Notes: a model not told the origin generated them from the letters alone. Shown: positions 9,825 through 18,153, counted from the stretch's first letter. The stretch is DNA of 64,000 bases from Sphingobium phenoxybenzoativorans (GCF_001757355.1 NZ_MINO01000002.1:62001-126000); one strand, 5' to 3'. Made by a program: numbers and translations.

Positions 9825-10408
9825 TGGCCAAGCTCTATTTCTATTATTCCTCGATGAATGCGGGGAAATCGACCACCTTGTTGCAGTCCAGCTTCAATTA
9901 CCGGGAGCGGGGCATGCACACGATGCTGTGGACCGCCGAGATTGATCACCGCTATCAGGCTGGACATATCACCTCCCGCATCGGCCTGGACAGGCAAGCC
10001 AATAGCTTTGGCGCCGATACGGATATCCGGGCGGCGGTGGAGGCCGAGCATGTGCGAAGGCCGATCGCCTGCGTGCTGGTGGATGAAGCGCAGTTTCTGA
10101 CGCGGGCGCAGGTGCTGCAGCTTGCGTCGATCTGCGATCAGCTCAACATTCCGGTGCTCTGCTATGGGTTGCGGACGGATTTTCGCGGTGACCTGTTTGA
10201 GGGGAGCGCGCAGTTGCTTGGCATCGCGGACACGCTGAGCGAGATCAAGACAGTCTGCGATTGCGGCCGCAAAGCGACGATGAACCTGCGCGTGGATGGG
10301 GAGGGGCGGGCCATCCGTTTCGGCGACCAGACGGAGATTGGCGGCAATGACCGTTATATCGCCCTGTGCCGTCGGCATTTCATGGAGCGGGTCGATGGCT
10401 ATCGCTGA
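9824..10408 (+). CDS. tdk: Thymidine kinase
   Basis: The 194-residue enzyme phosphorylates thymidine in the salvage pathway. It has the TK1-type P-loop YSSMNAGKSTTLLQ near the N-terminus, the catalytic and magnesium-site segment VLVDEAQFLT (Asp-Glu) in the middle, the lasso CYGLRTDFRGDLFEGS, and a C-terminal zinc-binding part with Cys in VCDCGRKATMNLR and a later Cys in ALCRRHF. Its ATG overlaps the stop of the hydrolase gene (TGATG), and the next gene overlaps its end by 14 bases. Confidence 0.94.
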   Translation: MAKLYFYYSSMNAGKSTTLLQSSFNYRERGMHTMLWTAEIDHRYQAGHITSRIGLDRQANSFGADTDIRAAVEAEHVRRPIACVLVDEAQFLTRAQVLQLASICDQLNIPVLCYGLRTDFRGDLFEGSAQLLGIADTLSEIKTVCDCGRKATMNLRVDGEGRAIRFGDQTEIGGNDRYIALCRRHFMERVDGYR

Positions 10409-10958
10409 TGTCGCTGCGCTCGCCGCGCCGCTGGAGGCAGGCGACGTGCGTCTTGAGCTGCTGGCGGAGCGTCATGTCGAACCGTTGCGGGCGGCCTGCG
10501 CGCGGGACGCGGATATATGGCACATCTATCCAGTGTCATGGGCGGGCGAGAATTTCGACAGCGCGCTGGCGCAGACGGAGCGGTTCCATGGCAGCCGGGG
10601 ATGGGTGCGTTTCGCCGTACTGCACCGGGGCGTTGTGGTGGGCATGACCAACTATATCGATCCCGATAGCGTCAGCAGGACCCTGGAGATTGGCGGCACC
10701 TATATAGAGCCTTCGGTGCGGGGCAGCGGTTTCAACGGCGTCATGAAGTGCCTGATGATCGAGCATGCCTTTGCCTGCGGCTTTACCCGTATCGAGATAC
10801 GGGTGGACACGCGCAACAAGCGGTCCATGGCGGCGGTGCTGAAGCTCGGGGCGATGCATGAGGGCACCCTGCGCCGTAATCGCGTGACCTGGACCGGCTA
10901 TGTGCGGGACACAGCGATATTCGGCCTGCTGAAAGAAGACTGGCGCGGCGGATATTAG
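10395..10958 (+). CDS. GNAT acetyltransferase, RimJ/RimL type
   Basis: This 187-residue protein fits the RimJ/RimL-like GNAT fold that acetylates protein N-termini or small amines. The opening LEAGDVRLELLAERHVEPL is the typical beta-strand/helix entry; GGTYIEPSVRGSGFNGVMKC carries the acetyl-CoA loop (R-G-S-G-F-N), and RIEIRVDTRNKRSMAAVLKL with GAMHEGTLRRN gives the conserved C-terminal half. The start at 10395 lies inside the end of tdk, which fixes translational coupling. The target is unknown. Confidence 0.85.
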   Translation: MAIADVAALAAPLEAGDVRLELLAERHVEPLRAACARDADIWHIYPVSWAGENFDSALAQTERFHGSRGWVRFAVLHRGVVVGMTNYIDPDSVSRTLEIGGTYIEPSVRGSGFNGVMKCLMIEHAFACGFTRIEIRVDTRNKRSMAAVLKLGAMHEGTLRRNRVTWTGYVRDTAIFGLLKEDWRGGY

Positions 10959-11041
10959 GGCGTGGAGTCTATGGGGTGAGGGGTGGGAAGCGGAATGGCG
11001 GCTTCAGGATTGAGCAAAATGAAATATGGTCATTCTGTGGG

Positions 11042-11569
11042 TCACCAAATATCACTGACCGCGTTTTCGGAATGGATTGAACAGTCTTTGAGCCATTTGA
11101 TGGGAAGAACATTTACAGCCGCATCGGCGGGCAGTCGATAAAAACTCAAAATGCGATAGCTCCACGCGTAAGGGATACAGCGCTTCATTGCTGCTGCGTG
11201 GAGGAAGAACTGATATTCGTCCGGCGCATTTCGGATCGACGACAAAAATGAGTGCTGTAATTCTCGATCTGCGCCAAACTGCTTCAAGGCATTTGCCCTG
11301 AGATAGTCTGCGTAAGCTCCTACGGAAAACAGGGAACCCAGAAGCGCGATTGCGACAAAAGCAGGCACTCGAACCAAACGAAACCGATTGGGAATAAGAA
11401 AGCTCGAACTCGCGACAACAATGCTGGCGAATACTAATCCTGGCCACTGCGGAGCGCCAAATCTGTCGGACCACATGGTCGCGAACGCTATAGGTCTAAC
11501 CGGGTCACCAAAAGCGAGCCAAGCGACAATTACATATACGAGAAAGCCAAGGCCAATTGATTTCATCAT
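11042..11569 (-). CDS. Hypothetical membrane protein, lower GC than its neighbours
   Basis: I do not recognise this 175-residue protein. Residues 5-25 (GLGFLVYVIVAWLAFGD), about 42-60 (WPGLVFASIVVASSSFLI) and 68-90 (VPAFVAIALLGSLFSVGAY) are likely transmembrane helices, and the second half is a soluble tail with three Cys. Codon and base use is visibly more AT-rich than in the surrounding genes, with many A/T third positions, which suggests later acquisition. No transposase or direct repeats flank it. It points against the truB operon direction. It could equally be a decaying or orphan gene. Confidence 0.5.
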   Translation of the reverse strand: MMKSIGLGFLVYVIVAWLAFGDPVRPIAFATMWSDRFGAPQWPGLVFASIVVASSSFLIPNRFRLVRVPAFVAIALLGSLFSVGAYADYLRANALKQFGADRELQHSFLSSIRNAPDEYQFFLHAAAMKRCIPYAWSYRILSFYRLPADAAVNVLPIKWLKDCSIHSENAVSDIW

Positions 11570-11722
11570 TTGGACAACCCGCTATCGCTTGTGCCGGAAC
11601 GTACTCCTTTAGAAGCTTGTATGGCGGGTTTCGGGAAGATCAATGTTCGGCATCAATTTCCGATTTTGGCTGTTTCCGGTGAGGCATCTTCTGAGAACAA
11701 CGGGCCACGCTTGGCGCGCGCA

Positions 11723-11746
11723 TGAAAGGCGAACGACTATTCGCCT
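11723..11746 (-). terminator. Weak hairpin terminator for the exported GNAT-like gene
   Basis: AGGCGAA (11727-11733) and TTCGCCT (11740-11746) form a 7-bp stem with a 6-base loop. Read on the minus strand the stem is followed by TTTCATG, a short T run, and it lies 15 bases beyond the stop of the gene at 11761-12447. Confidence 0.4.
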
Positions 11747-11760
11747 AGTCGATCGCGCGT

Positions 11761-12447
11761 TCAGTTTTTCTGCCCTTCTGCGGCGGCCTTTCTGGCCTTG
11801 TTGGCTGCTACGGCTGAATCCCATGTGGCCCAATCGATTGCGCGTCCGGGATAGGCGACTTTTGCGAAGGGCCAATCCTTTCGCATCCACCCGACGACCC
11901 AATCATAAAGCTCGGCATCGAAGCCCGCGTCATATTCGTCCTTGGTCACCCACAGCCTGACCACAGCGTCATAACCTTCGACGGTGCTGGGATAGACATA
12001 AACGCAACCGCGCTCGCGGCTGCCATCCGGCGTGAGTATGGCATAGGCGAAGGACGTACGGTTCCTGAATCTCGCTTGTTCGGTTTCCATGTCCCGCATG
12101 GCATCGGCATCGGAGATGTCCTTGTGCGGCCAATCAGTGCTGCGCGTGAACGTCTTTTGCAGATGTTCGATCGACGACATATAGGCCTTGAAATCCACCT
12201 TCGCCAAATCGGGGCCGAGCGGCACGATCTTGAATTTTTTGGTTTCCACCAGAATGGGAACGGTGAAATCTTCAGGGACAAAAGGTGAAGCCGGCTTGGC
12301 TTCTTGCGTTACCGCCGCCGCCTGTCCCGTGACCGGTGCAGGGGCCTCGTTCGCCGCTGATGCTTCTACCGGGGCCAGGCACCCCGCCATTGTCAGCGTC
12401 GTTAAAGCCAGACCCAGAGCCGCGTTCCTGACATTCAAACCCATCAT
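11761..12447 (-). CDS. Exported lipoprotein with a GNAT acetyltransferase-like domain
   Basis: The 228-residue product begins with a lipoprotein-type signal, MMGLNVRNAALGLALTTL then TMAGC, so Cys 23 would be lipidated. After an Ala/Pro-rich linker the rest (about residues 55-220) closely follows a GNAT subfamily in which FAYAILTPDGSRERGCVYVY, VVRLWVTKDEYDAGFD and DWPFAKVAYPGRAIDW are landmarks. Those relatives, as I know them, are cytosolic. Acetyl-CoA is not expected outside the cytoplasm, so this copy may have lost acetyl transfer or use another ligand. GAGGAG precedes the ATG pair at 12447/12444. Confidence 0.65.
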   Translation of the reverse strand: MMGLNVRNAALGLALTTLTMAGCLAPVEASAANEAPAPVTGQAAAVTQEAKPASPFVPEDFTVPILVETKKFKIVPLGPDLAKVDFKAYMSSIEHLQKTFTRSTDWPHKDISDADAMRDMETEQARFRNRTSFAYAILTPDGSRERGCVYVYPSTVEGYDAVVRLWVTKDEYDAGFDAELYDWVVGWMRKDWPFAKVAYPGRAIDWATWDSAVAANKARKAAAEGQKN

Positions 12448-12649
12448 GTCTGCTCCTCAAGATTGCGCGTACCCATGCCGCGTGAAGTCGATGCGATCAG
12501 GCGCCCTGTGGACGGCAACTTCATGATGGAAAATATCATCGATCACATCAAAACCTAGTTCCTGGTCACTGCCAGACCGGCGATCATAAGTCTAAGAGTT
12601 ACGATTCTCCCACGTTTCCAGTAGCCGTAAAATGCTTTAGGGCGCGCCG

Positions 12650-13600
12650 ATGCACGGCTGGATCATCCTCGACAAACCCCATGGCCTTGGTTCGACACAG
12701 GCCGTCGGCGCGGTGAAGCGCGCTTTGCGGGAGGCGGGCGCGGGTAAGGCGAAGGTCGGACATGGCGGGACGCTGGACCCGCTGGCGACAGGCGTGTTGC
12801 CGGTCGCGATCGGCGAGGCGACGAAGCTCGCCGGACGGATGCTGGACAGCGACAAGATATATGATTTCACCTTAGCCTTCGGTGCGCAGACGGACACGCT
12901 CGACCTGGAAGGGGCCGTGATTGCGGACAGCGATGTGCGGCCCACACTGGCGGAGGTGGAGGCTATATTACCGCGCTTTACCGGTGCGATAGAGCAGGCT
13001 CCTCCCGCCTATTCCGCTATCAAGGTCGATGGCCAGCGCGCCTATGATCTGGCCCGCGCCGGGCAGGATGTGGAGATGAAGCTGCGGGCTGTCACTGTTC
13101 AGGCGCTTACTCCCGTTCGGTTCGAGCTTGCCGGGAACGGCGGACCGGAATTTCCGACAGGCTCGAACCGAACGGAGCAGGGGAGCGAGATACCCTTGTC
13201 GTCGGTCACCCTCACCGCCCATGTGTCCAAGGGCACCTATATCCGCTCTCTTGCGCGCGACATTGCGCTGGCGCTTGGCACCGTCGGGCATGTGACCATG
13301 CTTCGCCGCGTGAAAGCGGGGCCGTTCACGCTGGATCCGGCGATTTCTCTGGACAATTTGCGCGATGCTGCTAGGGAGCGCGCCATCGCGCAGCTTATGC
13401 TGCCGTTGACGGCGGGGCTGGACGACATCCCGGCTCTCTCCGTCACTCCCCAAGAGGCACAGGCGCTCCGTCAGGGACGCACTCTCGTGGGGAAACCCTG
13501 CACGCAGGGCCTCCTGCTGGCGACGGAAGGCGAAACGCCGGTCGCGCTGGTCGAGGCTTCCGGCCCGGAAATCCGGGTGGTGCGGGGCTTTAATCTCTAG
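12650..13600 (+). CDS. truB: tRNA pseudouridine(55) synthase TruB, with an internal REP-derived insert
   Basis: The 316-residue enzyme makes pseudouridine 55 in the T loop of tRNAs. It opens with GWIILDKPHGLGSTQAV and carries the catalytic GGTLDPLATGVLP (Asp at residue 43), the Tyr-bearing KIYDFTLAFG, PPAYSAIKVDGQRAYDLAR and the SKGTYIRSLARDIA motif. Between VRFELAG and VTLTAHVSKGTYIR there are about 25 extra residues (near 162-186), encoded by a REP-like inverted repeat at 13113-13175. The reading frame stays open and the catalytic motifs on both sides are intact. rpsO follows after 18 bases. Confidence 0.95.
   Translation: MHGWIILDKPHGLGSTQAVGAVKRALREAGAGKAKVGHGGTLDPLATGVLPVAIGEATKLAGRMLDSDKIYDFTLAFGAQTDTLDLEGAVIADSDVRPTLAEVEAILPRFTGAIEQAPPAYSAIKVDGQRAYDLARAGQDVEMKLRAVTVQALTPVRFELAGNGGPEFPTGSNRTEQGSEIPLSSVTLTAHVSKGTYIRSLARDIALALGTVGHVTMLRRVKAGPFTLDPAISLDNLRDAARERAIAQLMLPLTAGLDDIPALSVTPQEAQALRQGRTLVGKPCTQGLLLATEGETPVALVEASGPEIRVVRGFNL
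13113..13175. repeat. REP-like inverted repeat inside truB
   Basis: CCGTTCGGTTCGAGC (13113-13127) and GCTCGAACCGAACGG (13161-13175) are perfect 15-bp reverse complements, and the 33-base interior extends the pairing imperfectly. The right arm is found again, base for base, at 21719-21733 after recN. It is a mobile-type intergenic repeat lying in coding sequence without breaking the frame. Confidence 0.8.
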
Positions 13601-13618
13601 TTTTCAGAAAGGATGACG

Positions 13619-13888
13619 ATGTCGATTACTGCCGAGCGCAAGGAAGCGCTGATCAAGGAACATGCCCGCGCCGAGGGCGACACCGGTTCCCCCGAAGTCC
13701 AGGTTGCGATCCTCTCGGAGCGCATTTCCAACCTGACCGAGCACTTCAAGGGCCACCACAAGGATAATCACAGCCGTCGCGGCCTGCTGATGCTAGTCAA
13801 CAAGCGCCGTAGCCTGCTGGACTATCTGAAGGCGAAGGATGCGGGCCGCTACAGCGACCTGATCGCAAAGCTGGGACTTCGCAAGTAA
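13619..13888 (+). CDS. rpsO: Ribosomal protein S15
   Basis: The 89-residue product is the 30S subunit protein that binds the central domain of 16S r[23 protein letters not shown] at the start, [20 protein letters not shown] in the centre and [19 protein letters not shown] toward the end are the family core, and the length is standard. The ATG at 13619 is preferred over the one at 13613 because GAAAGGA then lies at normal distance and the protein begins like its homologues. A terminator follows, so pnp probably has its own promoter or is reached by read-through. Confidence 0.97.
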   Translation: MSITAERKEALIKEHARAEGDTGSPEVQVAILSERISNLTEHFKGHHKDNHSRRGLLMLVNKRRSLLDYLKAKDAGRYSDLIAKLGLRK

Positions 13889-13903
13889 GACCCGGACGAA
13901 GGG

Positions 13904-13930
13904 ACGGCCCCCGCGCGGGGCCGTTTCTGA
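13904..13930 (+). terminator. Rho-independent terminator after rpsO
   Basis: ACGGCCCC (13904-13911) pairs with GGGGCCGT (13917-13924) around a 5-base loop, followed by TTTCTGATTCT. It lies 16 bases after the rpsO stop. Confidence 0.7.
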
Positions 13931-13992
13931 TTCTGAAACATGGCGCTGGGCAATCCGGCACGGCGTTCATGATCTGGGGATGTTCCCCATCA

Positions 13993-14092
13993 CCGTTCGG
14001 GCTGAGCGAAGTCGAAGCCCGCGGCCGAACGAAGTGAGGCCCTGTCTTCGCTTCGCTCAGACGAGCCCTTCGACAAGCTGAGGGCGAACGGA
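13993..14092. repeat. REP-like compound repeat between rpsO and pnp
   Basis: The segment begins with CCGTTCGGGCTGAGCGAAGT and ends with CCCTTCGACAAGCTGAGGGC plus GAACGG, with a second internal arm pair (GAACGAAGTGAGGC against CTTCGCTTCGCTCAG). It is the same family as 2604-2688 and 28973-29050. It lies between the rpsO terminator and pnp, in the region where RNase III/PNPase-controlled leaders are found in other bacteria. Confidence 0.7.
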
Positions 14093-14179
14093 GGAGAGTT
14101 AGACGCTCTCTATTCATGGGCCATTGGTCCACTAAAGGCCCCGCCCGGCAATAGGGCCCGGCGGGCGTAAGGAAACCAT

Positions 14180-16483
14180 ATGTTTGATGTAAAGAAAGTC
14201 TCCATCGAGCTGGGCGGAAAGACCCTCACGCTCGAAACCGGTCGTATTGCCCGTCAGGCCGACGGCGCTGTGCTGGCCACCTATGGCGAGACCGTGGTGC
14301 TGTGCGCCGTGACCGCCGCCAAGTCCGTGAAGGAAGGGCAGGACTTCTTCCCGCTGACCGTCCACTATCAGGAAAAATATTCGGCTGCCGGACGCATTCC
14401 GGGCGGCTTCTTCAAGCGTGAGCGCGGCGCGACCGAGAAGGAGACGCTGGTCTCCCGCCTGATCGACCGTCCGGTCCGCCCGCTGTTCCCGGAAGGCTTC
14501 TACAACGAGATCAACGTGATCGCGCAGGTCCTGTCGTTCGACGGCGAGTCCGAGCCGGACATCGTTGCGATGATCGCCGCTTCCGCTGCGCTGACCATTT
14601 CCGGCGTGCCCTTCATGGGGCCGATCGGCGCGGCGCGCATTGGTTACAAGGATGGCGAGTATAGCCTGAACCCGTCGCTGGACGAGGTGAAGGAAGGCGA
14701 GCTCGACCTGGTTGTCGCAGCCACCCATGACGCCGTGATGATGGTCGAATCCGAAGCCAAGGAGCTTTCGGAGGAAGTCATGCTGGGCGCTGTCGGCTTC
14801 GCGCATGACGCATGCAAGAAGGTCGTCGAGGCGATCATCAAGCTTGCCGAGAAGGCCGCCAAGGAGCCTTGGGAAATGGCCGCTCAGGCTGACCTGTCGG
14901 CCGCCAAGGACAAGCTGAAGAAGCTGATCGGCAAGGACATTGCCGCCGCTTACAAGCTGACCGACAAGTCCGCCCGTTCGAATGCGCTGAACGCCGCCCG
15001 CGCCAAGGCAAAGGAAGCCTTTGCCGACGCGACGCCGCAGGACCAGATGGCGGCTCAGAAGCTTGGAAAGAAGCTGGAAGCCGAAATCGTCCGTGGCGCG
15101 ATCCTGAAGGACGGTAGCCGCATCGACGGCCGCACGACCACGCAGATCCGTCCAATTGAGGCGATGGTCGGCTTCCTGCCGCGCACCCATGGTTCGGCGC
15201 TGTTCACCCGTGGCGAGACGCAGTCGATCTGCACCACCACGCTGGGCACCAAGGATGCCGAGCAGATGATCGATGGCCTGACCGGCCTGCATTATGAAAA
15301 CTTCATGCTGCACTATAACTTCCCGCCCTATTCGGTCGGTGAAGTCGGCCGCTTCGGTGCGCCGGGCCGCCGCGAAGTGGGTCATGGCAAGCTGGCATGG
15401 CGTGCGCTGCACCCGGTGCTGCCGACCAAGGACGAGTTCCCCTACACGATCCGCGTCCTGTCCGACATCACGGAGTCCAACGGTTCCTCCTCCATGGCGA
15501 CCGTCTGCGGCGGTTCGCTGTCGATGATGGATGCCGGTGTGCCCCTGAAGCGCCCGGTCTCCGGCATTGCCATGGGCCTGATCCTGGAAGGCAAGGAGTT
15601 CGCGATCCTGTCCGACATTCTGGGTGATGAAGATCATCTGGGTGACATGGACTTCAAGGTCGCCGGTACGTCCGAGGGCATCACCACGATGCAGATGGAC
15701 ATCAAGGTCGCCGGCATCACCGAGGAGATCATGCGCGTCGCCCTGAACCAGGCGAAGGAAGGCCGTGCGCATATCCTGGGCGAGATGGCCAAGGCGCTGG
15801 ATCACACCCGCACCGAACTGTCGGCCCATGCCCCGCGCATCGAGACGCTGCAGATCGACAAGTCGAAGATCCGCGAAGTCATCGGCACCGGTGGCAAGGT
15901 CATCCGGGAGATCGTCGCGGAAACCGGCGCGAAGGTGGATATCGACGATGAAGGTCTGATCAAGATCAGCTCGTCCGACATCAACCAGATCGAAGCCGCC
16001 AAGAAGTGGATTCTCGGCATCGTCGAGGAAGCGGAAGTCGGCAAGATCTACAACGGCAAGGTCGTCAACATCGTCGACTTCGGCGCGTTCGTGAACTTCA
16101 TGGGTGGCAAGGACGGCCTCGTCCACGTTTCCGAGATGCGCAACGAGCGCGTCGAAAAGCCGACCGACGTCGTGTCGGAAGGCCAGGAAGTGAAGGTCAA
16201 GGTGCTGGAGATCGATCCGCGCGGCAAGGTTCGCCTGTCGATGCGCGTTGTCGATCAGGAAACCGGCGAGGAGCTGGAGGACACCCGTCCGCCGCGCGAA
16301 CCCCGCGAACCCCGTGGTGATCGCGGTCCGCGCCGTGAGGGCGGTGACCGTGGCGATCGTGGGCCCCGCCGCGACCGTGGACGTGACGGCGGTCGCGACC
16401 GTGGTCCCCGCCGCGAGCGTTCCGAAGGCAAGGATGACGGTGGCGACGCCGGTCTGCCGAGCTTCATCACGCAGGAAGATTGA
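14180..16483 (+). CDS. pnp: Polyribonucleotide nucleotidyltransferase (PNPase)
   Basis: The 767-residue enzyme degrades RNA 3' to 5' with phosphate and is a degradosome partner. Two RNase PH domains frame an all-helical domain: the first contains [15 protein letters not shown], the second [20 protein letters not shown] and the catalytic-site segment [20 protein letters not shown]. The KH domain ([15 protein letters not shown]) is at about residues 557-620 and the S1 domain ([20 protein letters not shown]) at about 623-695. The last 60 residues are an Arg/Gly/Asp tail with repeated RGPRR-like units, longer than the C-terminus of enterobacterial PNPase. The start has a GTAAGGAAACC leader. Confidence 0.97.
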   Translation: MFDVKKVSIELGGKTLTLETGRIARQADGAVLATYGETVVLCAVTAAKSVKEGQDFFPLTVHYQEKYSAAGRIPGGFFKRERGATEKETLVSRLIDRPVRPLFPEGFYNEINVIAQVLSFDGESEPDIVAMIAASAALTISGVPFMGPIGAARIGYKDGEYSLNPSLDEVKEGELDLVVAATHDAVMMVESEAKELSEEVMLGAVGFAHDACKKVVEAIIKLAEKAAKEPWEMAAQADLSAAKDKLKKLIGKDIAAAYKLTDKSARSNALNAARAKAKEAFADATPQDQMAAQKLGKKLEAEIVRGAILKDGSRIDGRTTTQIRPIEAMVGFLPRTHGSALFTRGETQSICTTTLGTKDAEQMIDGLTGLHYENFMLHYNFPPYSVGEVGRFGAPGRREVGHGKLAWRALHPVLPTKDEFPYTIRVLSDITESNGSSSMATVCGGSLSMMDAGVPLKRPVSGIAMGLILEGKEFAILSDILGDEDHLGDMDFKVAGTSEGITTMQMDIKVAGITEEIMRVALNQAKEGRAHILGEMAKALDHTRTELSAHAPRIETLQIDKSKIREVIGTGGKVIREIVAETGAKVDIDDEGLIKISSSDINQIEAAKKWILGIVEEAEVGKIYNGKVVNIVDFGAFVNFMGGKDGLVHVSEMRNERVEKPTDVVSEGQEVKVKVLEIDPRGKVRLSMRVVDQETGEELEDTRPPREPREPRGDRGPRREGGDRGDRGPRRDRGRDGGRDRGPRRERSEGKDDGGDAGLPSFITQED

Positions 16484-16518
16484 TCCGGCGTATAGCCGTC
16501 AATCTCTTGATCAAGGTT

Positions 16519-16550
16519 AAGGGGCCGGTTTCCGGCCCCTTTCTCTTTTT
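16519..16550 (+). terminator. Rho-independent terminator after pnp
   Basis: AAGGGGCCGG (16519-16528) and CCGGCCCCTT (16532-16541) form a 10-bp stem with a three-base loop, followed by the T-rich tail TCTCTTTTT. It closes the truB-rpsO-pnp transcript. Confidence 0.9.
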
Positions 16551-16646
16551 GTGGACTCCTTCCGCCGATACCATCGACATGATAAGTTATGCGGTGGCCT
16601 TCGGGCAGAGCGATACGATCCGATGGCCATAAGGGTGGAGGACGGG

Positions 16647-17360
16647 ATGGAGAAGATATTCTCCTCGCTCGATGCTGTGTCCGATGTGCCCGCTCTCTGG
16701 GATTTGCTTGTCGGCTTTTTCCAGCGGCAAGGAATAACGCGCATAGTCGCCGTCCACTTTCCGCCGGTGGGTTCTGCGGATCAGGACAGGGTCCGCATAC
16801 TCGCCTTCGGGTTTCCCGAAGCCTGGATGGAGGATTACAGAGCCGGCCGTCATTTCCATGATCCGGTCAGGGCGCATGCGAAAATCCACCCGGTGGCGTT
16901 CCGCTGGTCGGACATCCGGTCCCTCCGCGCGATCACGCCGGAGGAGGACCAGTTCCTTCGAGATTTCGGAAAAGTGCAGAAGGGGGACGGCGTCGCCATC
17001 CCGGTATTCGGACCCTATGGGCGGAACGGGTTCATCGGCCTGTCACTGCCTGCGGGCCTGAAGGCGATGCCGCCGGACATGATGAGACTGTGCAAGCTTG
17101 TCACCCAATATGCCCATCAGCGCTATTGCGAGATTGTGGCGCCAGACCTGGATGTCCACCAGCCGCTTTCGCCGCGTGAACTGGAGGTGCTTGGCTGGGT
17201 TGCGCGGGGCAAGAGCAATTCAGTGATCGCAGAGATCATCGGTGTTTCCAGCAATACTGTGGATACGCATCTGCGACGGATTTACGCGAAGCTGAATGTG
17301 ACTGACCGGGTGTCCGCAGCACTGGCCGGCCTTGGCCATGGATTGGTCAACCTGCCCTGA
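16647..17360 (+). CDS. LuxR-type regulator with autoinducer-binding domain (no LuxI nearby)
   Basis: The 237-residue protein has an N-terminal autoinducer-binding-like domain and a C-terminal LuxR helix-turn-helix. In the first domain AWMEDYRAGRHFHDPVRAHA gives the W, Y and D-P positions seen in LuxR/TraR ligand pockets, FRWSD a further aromatic, and VFGPYGRNGFIGLSL the glycine region. The HTH is LSPRELEVLGWVARGKSNSV through SSNTVDTHLRRIYAKLNV. GGTGGAGG precedes the ATG at 16647; ATGs at 16623 and a GTG at 16551 in frame are weaker. No luxI-like synthase lies in the window, so it is a LuxR solo whose signal is unknown. Confidence 0.85.
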   Translation: MEKIFSSLDAVSDVPALWDLLVGFFQRQGITRIVAVHFPPVGSADQDRVRILAFGFPEAWMEDYRAGRHFHDPVRAHAKIHPVAFRWSDIRSLRAITPEEDQFLRDFGKVQKGDGVAIPVFGPYGRNGFIGLSLPAGLKAMPPDMMRLCKLVTQYAHQRYCEIVAPDLDVHQPLSPRELEVLGWVARGKSNSVIAEIIGVSSNTVDTHLRRIYAKLNVTDRVSAALAGLGHGLVNLP

Positions 17361-17416
17361 CAAAAAGTGTATGACAGCCGTATGTCACCCAATCGCGGGA
17401 CATGTCATCGTTGTCA
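17358..17416. promoter_or_regulatory. Cluster of TGACA/TGTCA motifs downstream of the LuxR gene
   Basis: Within 59 bases there are TGACA at 17358, TGACA at 17372, TGTCA at 17383, TGTCA at 17403 and TGTCA at 17412. The middle two form a perfect inverted repeat, TGACA-GCCGTA-TGTCA. The region lies between luxR and the winged-helix gene at 17594 and could hold an operator for either. Confidence 0.4.
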
Positions 17417-17593
17417 TTACCTTCTAGGCGGTCCCGTAATGAAAAGGCCTTCCCCAAGAGGCCGCATAAAAACACATATCCGGATAATCGACGGAAAATG
17501 ATGGGGCATGCGGCGAAGGCCGCCGTGCCGGTTGTTTTTCGCCGGTGTTCGTCAGGGATGACGGGCTTTTCGGGTCGCAATGGAACGAATGTA

Positions 17594-18007
17594 ATGACCA
17601 GCGATAACGTGGTGCGCCTGCCCGGTCAGGACGCCCCGGAATCTCCCGCTTCCCCGGCGGCGCGCGGCGATGGCATGGCAGCGGACAATCATGCGCTTGC
17701 CCTGCGGATGCATCGTTTCAGCCTGGATCGCGATGCGCAGTTTCAATCCGACGCCCTGCGCAATCCCGCCTGGGACATTCTCCTGTCCCTTTACGTGGCG
17801 CAGATGGAAAAGCTCGACGCGCCTTTCGCGACGCTCTGCGTCGCCAACCGGCTGTCAGCCGATATGGGCGCTGCAGCGGTCAAGGCGCTTCACGCCCTCT
17901 CACTCGTCGCCTGGCGGGAGGGTGAACCCAACAGCCCTGTCGCGCTGACGCCACGCGGCGCGGCCCAGATGAACCAGTTCCTGCAGCGGGTCGCACTCTC
18001 TGCTTGA
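17594..18007 (+). CDS. Winged-helix (MarR-like) DNA-binding protein
   Basis: The 137-residue protein has a disordered N-terminal 30 residues (VVRLPGQDAPESPASP) and then a segment that reads like a MarR-type winged helix: NPAWDILLSLYVAQMEK, LCVANRLSADMGAAAVKALH and PVALTPRGAAQMNQFLQRV. The last part matches the wing and closing helix, where MarR relatives have LTPKG. An earlier in-frame start at 17402 would add a basic stretch without support; GTGTAATG gives no clear ribosome site. It sits upstream of a histidine kinase, from which a hairpin separates it. Target genes are unknown. Confidence 0.6.
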   Translation: MTSDNVVRLPGQDAPESPASPAARGDGMAADNHALALRMHRFSLDRDAQFQSDALRNPAWDILLSLYVAQMEKLDAPFATLCVANRLSADMGAAAVKALHALSLVAWREGEPNSPVALTPRGAAQMNQFLQRVALSA

Positions 18008-18016
18008 GGGCCTTTC

Positions 18017-18048
18017 GGGGCGCATGTTACCCCCACAACATGCGCCCC
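18017..18048 (+). terminator. Strong hairpin after the winged-helix gene
   Basis: GGGGCGCATGTT (18017-18028) and AACATGCGCCCC (18037-18048) are perfect 12-bp complements around an 8-base loop, ACCCCCAC. It starts 9 bases after the stop. There is no T run, so it may terminate imperfectly or protect the 3' end. Confidence 0.6.
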
Positions 18049-18153
18049 GGATCGTCGCTTTCATCCCCTTGCCGTAAAATATGGCGGTTTGATCCATGTT
18101 TATGGCGGGCGCGTAACGATGTGGTATAGCCGCCTCTCTAACAAGGCGGTGGC

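Noticed and set aside
11643-11960. Plus-strand frame opposite the GNAT-like lipoprotein gene
   Set aside because: No ribosome site and an Arg/His/Pro-rich shadow composition; the opposite strand has a recognisable domain.
14132-16126. A 664-codon open frame antisense to pnp
   Set aside because: It is a high-GC shadow of pnp, with Asp/His/Leu/Gly-rich composition and no recognisable motif; pnp itself is certain.
16551-16646. GTG at 16551 as start of the LuxR gene
   Set aside because: It would lie in the T-rich tail of the pnp terminator and adds an unmatched N-terminus; 16647 has a good ribosome site.
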